Source: Streptomyces sp. 840.1 (GTDB lineage Bacteria > Actinomycetota > Actinomycetes > Streptomycetales > Streptomycetaceae). From it: a DNA stretch of 64,000 nt. The stretch covers positions 2,857,001 through 2,921,000 of the forward strand of contig NZ_RJUU01000001.1 of NCBI RefSeq assembly GCF_003751445.1, in the 5' to 3' direction. Position numbers and translations under genes: made by a program. The notes under the pieces were generated by a model. That model was not told where the DNA came from. It was given only the letters and a program-made list of their open reading frames with translations, and did no database searches. Of the stretch, positions 51,156 to 60,258 are shown piece after piece (within the stretch, counting starts at the first letter, position 1; every line of letters starts with the position of its first letter).

Positions 51156-51998
51156 CTACTCGGCAGCCTTGTCGGACGCCTTGGCCGAGGACTTGCCCGT
51201 GGCCTTGTCCGTGCTCTTGCCCGACTCCTTGGCCGAGGGCTTGCCGGACGACTTGGGGGCGTCGGGCGATGCGCTCGTCTTCGGGGCCTCGTTGGCGGTG
51301 GCGACCGAGGCGACCGCGTCCCGGGCACCCATCTTGGCGCCCGCGGTGATCTTCTCGGCCGACGGAGTCTTCGACCCGGCGTAGCCCGCGCCGTTGTAGG
51401 TGAGGGTCACGACGACGTTCCCGGTACGGGCGAGGACCGTCGCGTAGCGGAAGTCCTCACCGGTCTTCTCGAGGTCGTACGTGACCAGGGTCGCCGTCTC
51501 GCCGATCCCGCTGACGGGAGCCGTGACGACCTTCTTGGCGCCCTCGGTCGCCTTGACCTTGGCGATCTGCTTCGTCAGGTCGTCGCCGGCCCGGTCGGCA
51601 CCGCTGCCCAGGGCCTGGTCCGAGGAGAAGCGGGTGAAGCCGGTGTCGAGCCAGCGGTACTGGGAGCCCTTGACGCCGTTGTCGTCCAGGCCGTTCCAGG
51701 AGCAGCTGCCCCGGACGGCGGTGTCGCTGGACTTGCCCTGGGTGCCCGCCTTGGTCTTGGCCGAGGGGACCAGGGACTTGACCGTCTTCGCGGTGATCGA
51801 CTTGCAGGGGTCGGGCAGCTCGGCGAACTTCGCGGCCGCGACCTTGGGCTCCGACTTCGTCGCTTCCGACGAGGGGGACGAGGCCGAGGCCTTGTCCTTG
51901 TCGCTGTCGGAGTCCGACGAGCAGCCGGCGACGACGAGCATCACCGGAACGGCGGCGCAGGCGAGTATGCGGGTGAGTCGCGGGGCTGATCGGTGCAT
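51156..51998 (-). CDS. DUF3558-like lipoprotein 1
   Basis: 280 residues. A lipoprotein signal (RLTRILACAAVPVMLVVAGCSSD) with lipobox VAGC is followed by a Ser/Asp/Lys-rich spacer. The DUF3558-type globular part begins ELPDPCKSITAKTVKSLVP and contains RGSCSWNGL, where the two Cys probably form a disulfide. The C-terminal 50 residues are Lys/Ser/Ala-rich low complexity. Start ATG 51998. It is anchored to the outer face of the membrane; function unknown. Confidence 0.8.
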   Translation of the reverse strand: MHRSAPRLTRILACAAVPVMLVVAGCSSDSDSDKDKASASSPSSEATKSEPKVAAAKFAELPDPCKSITAKTVKSLVPSAKTKAGTQGKSSDTAVRGSCSWNGLDDNGVKGSQYRWLDTGFTRFSSDQALGSGADRAGDDLTKQIAKVKATEGAKKVVTAPVSGIGETATLVTYDLEKTGEDFRYATVLARTGNVVVTLTYNGAGYAGSKTPSAEKITAGAKMGARDAVASVATANEAPKTSASPDAPKSSGKPSAKESGKSTDKATGKSSAKASDKAAE

Positions 51999-52167
51999 GG
52001 TTCCTTCACTCGGGTGGCGCGGCGTTCGGGCGGCCGGACGGTCGGTGGACAGGGGACGCGGGCGGTGGTTCCGGAGGGCCACGGTACGACGGACTGCGGC
52101 CGGATGCCGCCTCGGCCGGACGGCTCGCGGCCCGTCCGGCCCGCCGGACGGACCGGCCGGGGCGGGG

Positions 52168-53025
52168 TCACTCGCTGAAGCCGTCGACCAGCTTCCGGCC
52201 CAGTGCCTGGGCCTTCTCCTGCAGTTCCTTGCTGTCGGGGATCTCGGTGGAGAGGGCCGGCTGCGCGGTGTACTGGATGGTCACGATGACGTTCGATGTG
52301 CGGAATACCACGCTCACGGTGCGGTGCTGTGCGGTGGAACCTGCCCGAGTGAGCAGATCGTCCAGAAATGCACTGTCTCCGAGCGAATCGAGGACGCGCG
52401 GCTGAAGGCTCTCGGCGGTGCTGCCGCCCCCGGTGTCCCCGGTGTCCGTGCCGGTCTTCCCGTCCGCGCCGGCGTCGGAGCCCTTGCCCGCGTCCTTGCC
52501 CGCGTCCTTGCCCGGCTTCCCGCTCGCGGTCGCGGACGGGGAGTCCGAGGTGTCCGGAGTGCCGCTGTCCGTGCTGCCGGGCAGCGCGGCGGGCAGATCG
52601 GCGGCGGCCTCCTTCTTCGCGTACACCTCGCGCGCGCGGTCGTCGTCGCTCACGGACGTGTCGTACGAGACCACCCGCTCGAAGTCGACGAACAGACTGC
52701 GGGCACCCTCCGGCGCCTCGGCCTTCCAACGGCAGCCGACCCGGCGGTCGGTGTCGTAGGTGACGGCGGGCGAACCGTCGAACACCTTCTCCTGCTGCGC
52801 CTCGGGTAGTTCGGCGGAGCCGGGCAGCAGGTCCTTCAGGGTGGCGGGCGAGACCGAGCGGCAGGCCTCGGGGAGCGTGCGGTACTTGCCCGGAGGCGCG
52901 GCGGAGGTGGTCGGGGCGCCGGGCTTGCTGTCGGTGGCGGAATCGCCGGTTCCGGTGCCGCTGCTGCAGCCGACCGCGAGCGCTGCGATGAGCACGGCGC
53001 CGGGCGCGTACGCCATTCGTCGCAC
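52168..53025 (-). CDS. DUF3558-like lipoprotein 2
   Basis: 285 residues, a diverged paralogue of the preceding gene in the same orientation. The lipoprotein signal MAYAPGAVLIAALAVGCSSG has lipobox AVGC. YRTLPEACRSVSPATLKDLLPG and DRRVGCRWKAEAPEG supply the paired Cys. A Gly/Asp/Lys-rich insert (GKDAGKDAGKGSDAGADG) interrupts the fold. GTG 53025 or ATG 53016 is the start; AGGAAC is just upstream. Adjacent tandem copies suggest a local duplication. Confidence 0.78.
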   Translation of the reverse strand: MRRMAYAPGAVLIAALAVGCSSGTGTGDSATDSKPGAPTTSAAPPGKYRTLPEACRSVSPATLKDLLPGSAELPEAQQEKVFDGSPAVTYDTDRRVGCRWKAEAPEGARSLFVDFERVVSYDTSVSDDDRAREVYAKKEAAADLPAALPGSTDSGTPDTSDSPSATASGKPGKDAGKDAGKGSDAGADGKTGTDTGDTGGGSTAESLQPRVLDSLGDSAFLDDLLTRAGSTAQHRTVSVVFRTSNVIVTIQYTAQPALSTEIPDSKELQEKAQALGRKLVDGFSE

Positions 53026-53186
53026 GTTCCTGGGCTCCCTTCGTGCGAAAAACGGTTGCCGCTCGTCGGCGGCCGATGGACACAATGTGTATCGCACGCG
53101 CTGCCGTGGTTGCCGGTCGGCCGATACTTTTGCCGACCTTGGTACCGGTTTTGCGCTTTCAGGCTTTTCGGGGGAATCGAGGAACA

Positions 53187-54380
53187 ATGTCGTACGTAGA
53201 GGTGCCGGGCGCCAAGGTCCCCATCCGCATGTGGACGGACCCGGCAACGGTCGAGGACGTCGCGATGCAGCAGCTGCGCAACGTCGCCACCCTGCCATGG
53301 ATCAAGGGCCTGGCCGTCATGCCGGACGTCCACTTCGGCAAGGGCGCCACGGTCGGCTCGGTCATCGCGATGCACGGCGCGGTGTGCCCGGCGGCGGTGG
53401 GCGTGGACATCGGCTGCGGCATGTCCGCGGTCAAGACCTCGCTGACGGCCAACGACCTGCCCGGCGACCTGACCGGGCTCCGGTCGAAGATCGAGCAGGC
53501 CATCCCGGTGGGCCGGGGCATGCACGACGACCCGGTGGACCCGGGCCGGCTGCAGGGGCTCCCGTCGACCGACTGGGACGACTTCTGGGGGCGGTTCGAC
53601 GGAGTCGCCGAAGCGGTCAAATTCCGTCAGGAACGTGCCACAAAGCAGATGGGGACGCTCGGAGCCGGTAACCACTTCGTCGAGTTCTGTCTCGATGAGT
53701 CAGGTTCGGTCTGGCTGATGCTGCACTCCGGTTCCCGGAACATCGGCAACGAACTGGCCGCCTTCCATATCGGTGAGGCGCAGAAACTGCCGCACAACCA
53801 GGACCTGATCGACCGCGACCTCGCGGTGTTCGTCGCGGACACCCCGCCGATGGAGGCCTATCGCAACGACCTGTTCTGGGCGCAGGAGTACGCGAAGCAC
53901 AATCGCGCGATCATGATGGCGCTCTTCCAGAACGTGGTCCGCAAGGAGTTCAAGAAGGCCAAGGTGTCCTTCGAGCCGGTCATCTCCTGTCACCACAACT
54001 ACGTGGCGGAGGAGCGGTACGACGGGATGGACCTGCTGGTCACCCGGAAGGGTGCCATCCGGGCGGGCTCCGGTGACTTCGGGATCATCCCGGGCTCGAT
54101 GGGCACCGGCTCGTACATCGTGAAGGGCCTCGGCAACGAGAAGTCCTTCAACTCGGCCTCGCACGGAGCGGGCCGGAAGATGAGCCGGAACGCCGCCAGG
54201 CGGCGCTTCTCCACGAAGGACCTGGAGGAGCAGACGCGGGGCGTGGAGTGCCGCAAGGACTCCGGTGTCGTGGACGAGATCCCGGGTGCGTACAAGCCGA
54301 TCGAGAAGGTCATCGATCAGCAGCGGGACCTGGTGGAGGTCGTCGCGAAGCTGAAGCAGATCATCTGCGTGAAGGGCTGA
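53187..54380 (+). CDS. rtcB: RtcB-type RNA-splicing ligase
   Basis: 397 residues. The family joins RNA 2',3'-cyclic phosphate (or 3'-phosphate) to 5'-OH ends with GTP and Mn2+. The catalytic sequence PAAVGVDIGCGMSAV contains the metal Cys. His ligands lie in VMPDVHFGKGAT, GAGNHFVEF and CHHNYVAEE, and the GMP-accepting His in SASHGAGRKMSRN. ATG 53187 with GAGGAAC upstream. It is divergent from the lipoprotein genes and closed by a hairpin. No RtcA or RtcR is adjacent. Confidence 0.95.
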   Translation: MSYVEVPGAKVPIRMWTDPATVEDVAMQQLRNVATLPWIKGLAVMPDVHFGKGATVGSVIAMHGAVCPAAVGVDIGCGMSAVKTSLTANDLPGDLTGLRSKIEQAIPVGRGMHDDPVDPGRLQGLPSTDWDDFWGRFDGVAEAVKFRQERATKQMGTLGAGNHFVEFCLDESGSVWLMLHSGSRNIGNELAAFHIGEAQKLPHNQDLIDRDLAVFVADTPPMEAYRNDLFWAQEYAKHNRAIMMALFQNVVRKEFKKAKVSFEPVISCHHNYVAEERYDGMDLLVTRKGAIRAGSGDFGIIPGSMGTGSYIVKGLGNEKSFNSASHGAGRKMSRNAARRRFSTKDLEEQTRGVECRKDSGVVDEIPGAYKPIEKVIDQQRDLVEVVAKLKQIICVKG

Positions 54381-54404
54381 GCGGAGGCGGGGCCAGGGCG
54401 GGTA

Positions 54405-54448
54405 CGGCCGGGGCGAGACCAGCGGGGGGTGGTCTCGTCCCGGCCGTT
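54405..54448. terminator. Terminator between rtcB and SDR
   Basis: An 18-bp inverted repeat with one mismatch (54405-54422 with 54431-54448) and an 8-nt loop, between convergent genes. Confidence 0.75.
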
Positions 54449-54481
54449 CTCCGTCGGGCTCGCGTCCGACGGGCAGGACCG

Positions 54482-55240
54482 TCAGGCGGTGCGGTGGACC
54501 TTGGAGTTGGAGGCCTGGGCGCGGGGGCGGACCACCAGCAGGTCGATGTTGACGTGGCTGGGGCGGGTGACCGCCCAGGTGATGGTGTCGGCCACGTCGT
54601 CGGCGCTGAGGGGGGCGTCGACGCCCGCGTAGACCTTGGCGGCCTTCTCGGTGTCACCGCGGAAGCGCGTGGTGGCGAACTCCTCCGTCTTGACCATGCC
54701 GGGGGCGACCTCAATGACGCGGACCGGGGTGCCGACGATCTCCAGGCGCAGGGTCTCCGCCAGGACGTGCTCGCCGTGCTTCGCGGCCACGTAGCCGCCG
54801 CCGCCCTCGTAGGCGGAGAGGCCCGCGGTCGAGGAGAGGATGACCACCGTGCCGTCGCCGCTCGCGGTGAGGGCGGGGAGCAGGGCCTGGGTGACGTTGA
54901 GGGTGCCGATGACGTTGGTCTCGTACATCTGGCGCCAGTCGGCCGGGTCGCCGGTGGCGACGGGGTCGGCCCCGAGCGCGCCGCCCGCGTTGTTCACCAG
55001 GACGGCGAGGGAGCGGAACGCGGTGGCGAACTCGTCGACCGAGGCGCGGTCGGTGACGTCCAGGGCGTAGGCCGTGGCCTCGTGGCCGGCCGCGGTGATC
55101 TCGGCGGCGAGCGCCTCGATGCGGTCCTTGCGGCGGGCGGTGACCACGACGCGGTAGCCGGCGGCCGCCAGCTGCCGGGCGGTCGCGGCACCGATGCCGC
55201 TGCTCGCTCCGGTGATGACGGCGATGGGGGATGCGGCCAT
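54482..55240 (-). CDS. SDR family oxidoreductase
   Basis: 252 residues. The NADP loop is TGASSGIGAATARQLAAAG, then LVNNAGGALG, Ser in VVILSSTAGL and Tyr-x3-Lys in GGYVAAKHGE. It follows the YdfG/serine-3-dehydrogenase-like subgroup (EVAPGMVKTEEFATTRF). It is a stand-alone gene outside the cluster, so a general metabolic or detoxifying role is likelier than biosynthesis. Confidence 0.88.
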   Translation of the reverse strand: MAASPIAVITGASSGIGAATARQLAAAGYRVVVTARRKDRIEALAAEITAAGHEATAYALDVTDRASVDEFATAFRSLAVLVNNAGGALGADPVATGDPADWRQMYETNVIGTLNVTQALLPALTASGDGTVVILSSTAGLSAYEGGGGYVAAKHGEHVLAETLRLEIVGTPVRVIEVAPGMVKTEEFATTRFRGDTEKAAKVYAGVDAPLSADDVADTITWAVTRPSHVNIDLLVVRPRAQASNSKVHRTA

Positions 55241-55293
55241 GACGAGCTCCTCGGACAGCTGATCGATACGGGGCCAGGATAGGCAGGGCGTGG

Positions 55294-55629
55294 TCAGTGG
55301 TCGCGCGGGGCGTACATGATCACGGCCATCCCGGCCAGGCAGACCAGTGCGCCGGTGATGTCCCAGCGGTCGGGCCGGTAGCCGTCCGCGACCATGCCCC
55401 AGACGATCGATCCCGCGACGAAGACCCCGCCGTACGCCGCCAGCACGCGCCCGAACTCGCCGTCCGGCTGGAGCGTGGCGACGAAACCGTACGTGGCCAG
55501 CGCGACGACCCCCGCACCGATCCAGGCCCAGCCCCGGTGTTCCCGGACACCTTGCCAGACCAGCCAGGCGCCACCGATCTCGAAGAGCGCGGCGACGACG
55601 AACAGGGCGATGGAGCGGACCACGGACAT
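55294..55629 (-). CDS. YnfA/UPF0060 small membrane protein
   Basis: 111 residues with four hydrophobic helices. It shows the family pattern: [55 protein letters not shown] and [23 protein letters not shown]. YnfA resembles the small-multidrug-resistance fold. It is complete and sits 53 bp upstream of the SDR start in the same orientation, so the two may be co-transcribed. Confidence 0.92.
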   Translation of the reverse strand: MSVVRSIALFVVAALFEIGGAWLVWQGVREHRGWAWIGAGVVALATYGFVATLQPDGEFGRVLAAYGGVFVAGSIVWGMVADGYRPDRWDITGALVCLAGMAVIMYAPRDH

Positions 55630-55766
55630 GTGATCAGCCTGTCATGCGCGGCGAGGTGTCAGTGCGGCGATGAGGCGTACGGCAGGGGAGTGCCGCAGGG
55701 GGCATGGGGGCGCGCCGGAGCGGTCGGAATATGTGGATAATTCGTGCAGATCTGTATCTTCAGGGC

Positions 55767-56291
55767 ATGGTAGTGACGGGTAAGGCCCTGCTGAGGGTGT
55801 CCGCTGCGGCGGCCGTGGCATCGACTCTGGCGCTGGGCGGCACGGGCGGTACGGCCTCGGCCGTCGGCGCACCGGCCGTCCTCCCGGGGGCGCGGACCAT
55901 CGCACCCGAGGCGGATGTGTCGCACCACGGGCATGTGTCGCTGTGGGGCACGGGGCTGGGCGTCTGGCTCGTCAGCCGCAACAGCGGACCCTCGGACCTC
56001 GCGAGCGCGACCGTCCGGCTACGGGTGTCCGTGCCGCTCTCCGGCCGTCAGGTGCTGCCCGCGCAATGCCTCCAGGCCGACCAGCAGACGGTGCTGTGCC
56101 GGACGGGACCGCTGAGCGCGGACGGCTCGCAGGAGCGGCAGCTCGCGCTCGAACTCCAGCTGCGGGGGCGGCCCGTCGAGGTGGTCGTCAGGATCGACAC
56201 CGTCTGGAACGGCGGGGCGACGGACCGGAACGCGAACAACAGCGACCACGAGGTACTGGCACCGGCCACCGGTGACGAGTACGTCTTCTGA
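55767..56291 (+). CDS. Secreted hypothetical protein
   Basis: 174 residues. The signal peptide VVTGKALLRVSAAAAVASTLALGGTGGTASA is followed by a beta-rich domain: VSLWGTGLGVWLVSRNSGPSDLASATVRLRVSVPL, two Cys in LPAQCLQADQQTVLCRTG, then VVVRIDTVWNGG and DRNANNSDHEVL. The pattern (NSGPSDxxxATVxxxVxxP, Cys pair, DPNxxNN) resembles DUF11/CARDB-like Ig-fold repeats of secreted actinobacterial proteins. ATG 55767 is preferred; GTG 55773 is close. Function unknown. Confidence 0.7.
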   Translation: MVVTGKALLRVSAAAAVASTLALGGTGGTASAVGAPAVLPGARTIAPEADVSHHGHVSLWGTGLGVWLVSRNSGPSDLASATVRLRVSVPLSGRQVLPAQCLQADQQTVLCRTGPLSADGSQERQLALELQLRGRPVEVVVRIDTVWNGGATDRNANNSDHEVLAPATGDEYVF

Positions 56292-56386
56292 GGCCTGGCC
56301 CCGAGGCACTGAGCCCCCTCTGAGTCCGGGAGGCCCGAGCGCCCCGGGGCACGGGGCGCGTGATCGCTGCTTCGTACACTTTCTGT

Positions 56387-56881
56387 ATGCCGCAGAAGTC
56401 TCCCGCCCCCCGTCGCGCCGCGATGCTCGCCGAGCTGTCCGAGGTGGCGCGCCGCTACATGGCCGCGTACGCCCTGTTCAACCAGGCAGTCGCGGACCGG
56501 CTGAACCTGCACCCCACCGACCTTCAGTGCCTCAACCTGCTCAGCCTGGAGGCGACTCCCGTCACCACGGGGCGGATCGCGGAACTGACCGGGCTCACCA
56601 CGGGGTCGGCGACCCGGCTGGTCGACCGGCTCGAACGGGCCGGCTACGTCACCCGCGCCCGGGACACGGTGGACCGGCGGCGCGTCCTCGTCGCGACGGT
56701 GCCGGAGCGGATGGCGGAGTTCGGGGCGGTCTGGGAGCAGCTGAACGGCGGCTGGGCGGGCATGTTCGAGACCTACGACGACGACGAGGTCGCGCTGCTC
56801 ATCGCCCATATGCGGCGCACGGTCGAGCTGAGCGCGGTGCAGGTCGCGGGGTTGCGGGAGGGCGGCGGCGGGCAGCGGTGA
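56387..56881 (+). CDS. MarR-family transcriptional regulator
   Basis: 164 residues with a winged helix: LHPTDLQCLNLLSLEATPVTTGRIAELTGLTTGSATRLVDRLERAGYVTRARDTVDRRRVLV. The DxRR wing motif is intact. It probably binds its own promoter: TACA-CTTTC-TGTA (about 56376-56388) overlaps the start region. The target genes and ligand are unknown; the nearest gene downstream is convergent. Confidence 0.88.
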   Translation: MPQKSPAPRRAAMLAELSEVARRYMAAYALFNQAVADRLNLHPTDLQCLNLLSLEATPVTTGRIAELTGLTTGSATRLVDRLERAGYVTRARDTVDRRRVLVATVPERMAEFGAVWEQLNGGWAGMFETYDDDEVALLIAHMRRTVELSAVQVAGLREGGGGQR

Positions 56882-56928
56882 GCCCCCGGGCCGGGAGCGC
56901 CGGGCCGTGCTCAGCCGCCGGGCCGCGC

Positions 56929-57687
56929 TCAGCCGCCGGTCGGGTCCGGCGGTGCGGCGGGGGAGTGGCCGAAGTCGCGGACCGCCTCGGTGACGATCGC
57001 CTCCAGCCGGGCGTGGTGGGCGCCGCGCCAGTACACCCGCTCGCACTCCGTGCACTGCGCGAACACGTCGTACGAGCGCTGCGTGCCGTCCTCCAGCCGG
57101 GTGCCCACGGTGTCCTTGTCGGCCGCCGCCAGCCGCCCGTTGCAGGCGGTGCACCGGCTCCACGGGTCGAGCTCGGGGGCGAACCGCTCCAGCACGTCGC
57201 GCAGCTGCGCCTCGGGCCGGTCGCTGTAGACGTACGCGCCCGCCCAGATCTCCCGCCGGTGGAGCAGCCCCCGGTCCCGGGAGAGCAGGACGCGGCGCTC
57301 CCGCGCCGAGCGGGTGGCCAGCGCGGGGTCGCCGATGTCCTCGTACTCGTAGGCGGCGTCGACGCCGAGCAGCCGCAGCCGCCGCGCGAGGGTGCCGAGG
57401 TGGACGTCGAGGAGGAAGCGCAGGGGCGCGCCCGGCACCTGCTGCGGGCGCCGTACGGCGTGGACGTCGACCACCTCGCCGGCGGCGGGAATGTGCGAGA
57501 AGGGGACGGGGCGGCCGTCGACGAGGAGTTCTCCGGCCTCGGTGAGCGGGACCCCGAGCGATTCGACGACATGGCCGAGGGTGGACGAGCCGTCGGTGGT
57601 CACGGCCGTCCGCCCCCCGCGGCGGTGGTGCGCCACGAAGAGCCTGAGTTCGGGGGCGACTTCGAGGTGGATCTCCGGTCCGTTCAC
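56929..57687 (-). CDS. Mut7-C RNase-domain protein with ubiquitin-like N-terminus
   Basis: 252 residues. A ubiquitin/ThiS-like N-terminal domain (1-85; LLVDGRPVPFSHIPAAGEVVDVHAVRR) is fused to a Mut7-C PIN-like domain. The latter has FLLDVHLGTLARRLRLLGVDA, VLLSRDRGLLHR, and a zinc ribbon with Cys pairs CTAC and CTEC before ERVYWRGAHH. This is a standard Streptomyces architecture, presumably a nuclease; substrate unknown. It begins at GTG 57687. Confidence 0.9.
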   Translation of the reverse strand: MNGPEIHLEVAPELRLFVAHHRRGGRTAVTTDGSSTLGHVVESLGVPLTEAGELLVDGRPVPFSHIPAAGEVVDVHAVRRPQQVPGAPLRFLLDVHLGTLARRLRLLGVDAAYEYEDIGDPALATRSARERRVLLSRDRGLLHRREIWAGAYVYSDRPEAQLRDVLERFAPELDPWSRCTACNGRLAAADKDTVGTRLEDGTQRSYDVFAQCTECERVYWRGAHHARLEAIVTEAVRDFGHSPAAPPDPTGG

Positions 57688-57795
57688 CTGGTCAGGATGC
57701 CATCGGGCCGGGTGCGCCTGCCAGGGAATTCGCGCGGGGGCGAGGCGGCGGGGCGGCGCGGGATCAGCGGCGGAAGCTCTACGGCGCAGGCGTTC

Positions 57796-58635
57796 TCAGG
57801 CGCGGAAGGCGGCGGCGTGTTCGGCGGCCCAGGAAGCGAAGGTGCGCGCCGGGCGGCCGGTGAGCTTCTCCGTGTCGCGGGTGACCTCGGCGGGTGAGCC
57901 GTCGGTGGCGGCCCAGTGGCTGAGCAGCGCCTCAGCGAACTCCGCCGGCAGGAAGGGGGCGACGGACTCCTTCCAGGCCTGCCTGCTCACGGCGTTGACG
58001 GTCGTGGTGCTGCCGGCGGCCGCGGCCAGCAGCTCGACCTGTTCGGTCGCGGTGAGGGATTCGGGCCCGGTCAGGTGGTAGGCGGCGCCCTGCAACCGGG
58101 TGTCGGTGAGCACGGCCAGGGCCGCCTCCGCGATGGAGGTCTCGTCGATCGGGCTGGTCCCGCTGAGGGGGTAGGGCAGGTCGACGGGGCGCCCGCTGCG
58201 GAAGGCGCCCGCCCACTGGTGGGCGTTGCTCGCGAAGTCGCCGGGGCGCAGGAACGTCGAGCCGACGGGCGAGGCGGTCAGGGCCTCCTCGACCGCGTGG
58301 TGGGAGGCGGCGATGGGGTTGGAGGCGGCGTCCGGGGCGAGGACGGAGCTGGAGGAGAGCAGCACGATGTGTCCGACCCCGGCGGCCTGTGCTGCGGAGA
58401 GGAAGTCGTCGATGTGGGAGGGCTCGGCGTACAGGAACACCGAGTCGACGCCCTCCAGCGCGGCCGGGAAGGTCTCCGGGGCGCCGAGGTCGCAGGCCAC
58501 GGCGGGGATGCCGGTCGGCAGTGAGAGCTCGGCGGGGTTGCGGGAGGCGGCGCGGACGGGATGGCCGCGGCCGAGCAGGAGCGCGGCGAGCGTGGAGCCG
58601 ATGCGGCCGCGGCAGCCGGTGACGAGAGTGAGCAT
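57796..58635 (-). CDS. NmrA-like NAD(P)-binding oxidoreductase/sensor
   Basis: 279 residues of atypical SDR. The nucleotide loop is LVTGCRGRIGSTLAALL, followed by VFLYAEPSH, VLLSSSSVLAP, STFLRPGDFASNAHQW and LTGPESLTATEQVELLA. No classical Tyr-x3-Lys is evident, as in NmrA/QOR2-type proteins, which act as quinone reductases or redox sensors. ATG 58635. The upstream region has a short perfect palindrome. It lies outside the cluster. Confidence 0.85.
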   Translation of the reverse strand: MLTLVTGCRGRIGSTLAALLLGRGHPVRAASRNPAELSLPTGIPAVACDLGAPETFPAALEGVDSVFLYAEPSHIDDFLSAAQAAGVGHIVLLSSSSVLAPDAASNPIAASHHAVEEALTASPVGSTFLRPGDFASNAHQWAGAFRSGRPVDLPYPLSGTSPIDETSIAEAALAVLTDTRLQGAAYHLTGPESLTATEQVELLAAAAGSTTTVNAVSRQAWKESVAPFLPAEFAEALLSHWAATDGSPAEVTRDTEKLTGRPARTFASWAAEHAAAFRA

Positions 58636-58693
58636 GGCGGGTGGGTCTCCTGGAGTCTCCGGGGTCGCCGCCGACGGGCGGCAAACCAGTGAA

Positions 58694-58721
58694 TGCGTAA
58701 CACATAAACTGCGTGACGCAG
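58694..58721. promoter_or_regulatory. Candidate operator upstream of the NmrA-like gene
   Basis: CTGCGT-G-ACGCAG (58709-58721) is a perfect 6-bp inverted repeat with one central base. A further half-site TGCGTAAC starts at 58694. The area is AT-rich compared with its surroundings and lies 60-85 bp upstream of the gene start. A HxlR- or TetR-type regulator is typical for such sites, but none is adjacent. Confidence 0.45.
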
Positions 58722-58773
58722 ATAAATATCCAGGAGGCGGCTCCGATCGTCAAACGGTTTCGAATGGGCCCGG

Positions 58774-59304
58774 TCAGCGGTCCGGGTGCAGGTCCAGCCG
58801 CCAGTCGTTCGTGAGCAGTGGATGGCCGGGCGGGTACTCGACCTCGCACTCACCGAGCAGGGTGAACCCCGCCTTGCGGCACACCCCGTTCGACGCGGCG
58901 TTGGCCACGGACGGGTAGGCGTGCAGATAGCGGTGCCGGCGCTCGGCGCGTGCCTGCCCGGCCACCGCCGCCGTCGCGGCCGAGGCGATGCCGCGCCCCT
59001 GGAAACCCGCGAGAACGGCCCACCCCGTCTCGTACACCTCCTGGCCCTGCCAGGTGCGCTCCCAGAAGCCGATGGTGCCCACGGCCTCGTCCTCGCCGGT
59101 CAGCGCGATGCGGAACATCCTGCCCCGGCCCGTGCGGTCCGCGCTCAGCGCCACGTAGCGGCCGTGGCGCCCGATGAGCTGTTCCTCAGACTCCGGGCCG
59201 CCCAGATGGTCCATCAGCTCCGGTGCGTTGGCACGGCGGAGCAGGTCGAGGTCGCCGTCCGACCAGGGCTCGATGCGTACGGGTGGTGCTTCGGTGCGCT
59301 CCAT
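58774..59304 (-). CDS. GNAT-family N-acetyltransferase
   Basis: 176 residues, RimJ/RimL-like. VRIEPWSDGDLDLLRRANAPEL begins the fold. The acetyl-CoA loop is LAGFQGRGIASAATAAVAGQ (Q/R-x-x-G-x-G/A) and SVANAASNGVCRKAGFTLLGE completes it. ATG 59304. The substrate is not predictable. Confidence 0.87.
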   Translation of the reverse strand: MERTEAPPVRIEPWSDGDLDLLRRANAPELMDHLGGPESEEQLIGRHGRYVALSADRTGRGRMFRIALTGEDEAVGTIGFWERTWQGQEVYETGWAVLAGFQGRGIASAATAAVAGQARAERRHRYLHAYPSVANAASNGVCRKAGFTLLGECEVEYPPGHPLLTNDWRLDLHPDR

Positions 59305-59333
59305 GCCAGAACTGTAGGACGGGGCACGAGCAG

Positions 59334-60155
59334 TCAGTGGGTGCCGAGAGCGGTCGGCGGTACGCCGACCGTCGCCGTGAAGTCCCTGACGAGGTGGGCC
59401 TGGTCGCTGTAGCCGAGGTCTGCGGCGAGCGCCGCCCAGTCCACCTCCGGCTCCGATTCGGCGCGCTCCAGCGCCTCGTGGATGCGGTAGCGCAGGATGA
59501 CCCACTTGGGGCCGACGCCGACGTACGTGGCGAACAGCCGCTGGAGGGAGCGCACCGAGACGCCCTCGGCGCGGGCGAGTCCGTCGACCCGGCGCACCGT
59601 GCGGTCGGTGCGCACCAGCTCGGCCAGGGCCATCGCGCGGTCGGCCTGCGGATCCGGCTCGGGGCCGAGCGCCAGCAGGTACGCGTCGAGCGCCGCGATC
59701 CGCTCGTCCTCCCCGGCGGGGTCCAGGACGGCGGCCGGCGCGGCGGGCGGCGTGAACACCTCGGGCGCCGGGACCCGTCGCCCCGTCCACTCGGACACCG
59801 GCCGGTCCGGCGCGAACGGGTGGAAGCCGCCGGGCCGGAACTGCACCCCGCAGACCCGTCCCCGCCCCTCCAGCTTCTGCGTGAACAGCTCGAGGCCGAT
59901 GCCCGAGACCTCCGCGAAGCCGGCTTCGTCGTCACCGCAGCCCGGGTACCGCTCGAAGACCAGGTTGACGCTGGGGTGCGGGACCAGATGGGAGAGGTAC
60001 GGCTCCGGCAGGTCCCAGTCGATCAGCCAGTAGTGCTCCAGGTACGGACGCAGCGCGGGGGCGGGGTCGCGACGCCGGAACCGTACGTGCGTGAACAGTT
60101 CGGGTGCGTCGACGATGCCTCGGGTGTCGCGCCGGGGACCTTGCTGGCCAGCCAT
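59334..60155 (-). CDS. AraC-family transcriptional regulator
   Basis: 273 residues. The N-terminal ligand region (YWLIDWDLPEPYLSHLVPHPSVNLVFE, VQFRPGGFHPF) is the DUF6597-type domain. The C-terminal AraC double helix-turn-helix contains LARAEGVSVRSLQRLFATYVGVGPKWVILRYRIHEAL and AALAADLGYSDQAHLVRDF. It is 29 bp upstream of the acetyltransferase in the same orientation and likely controls it or itself. It is divergent from the next gene. Confidence 0.88.
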   Translation of the reverse strand: MAGQQGPRRDTRGIVDAPELFTHVRFRRRDPAPALRPYLEHYWLIDWDLPEPYLSHLVPHPSVNLVFERYPGCGDDEAGFAEVSGIGLELFTQKLEGRGRVCGVQFRPGGFHPFAPDRPVSEWTGRRVPAPEVFTPPAAPAAVLDPAGEDERIAALDAYLLALGPEPDPQADRAMALAELVRTDRTVRRVDGLARAEGVSVRSLQRLFATYVGVGPKWVILRYRIHEALERAESEPEVDWAALAADLGYSDQAHLVRDFTATVGVPPTALGTH

Positions 60156-60258
60156 GACGGCAGATCCTATGCCGGGCCGGGGCCGGTGTCCCGGCTGTCG
60201 CGCCCCGGCTGTCGTGTTTCTTCAAGACGCGCGCCGCCGGCGCGTGCATGGTCGAAGC

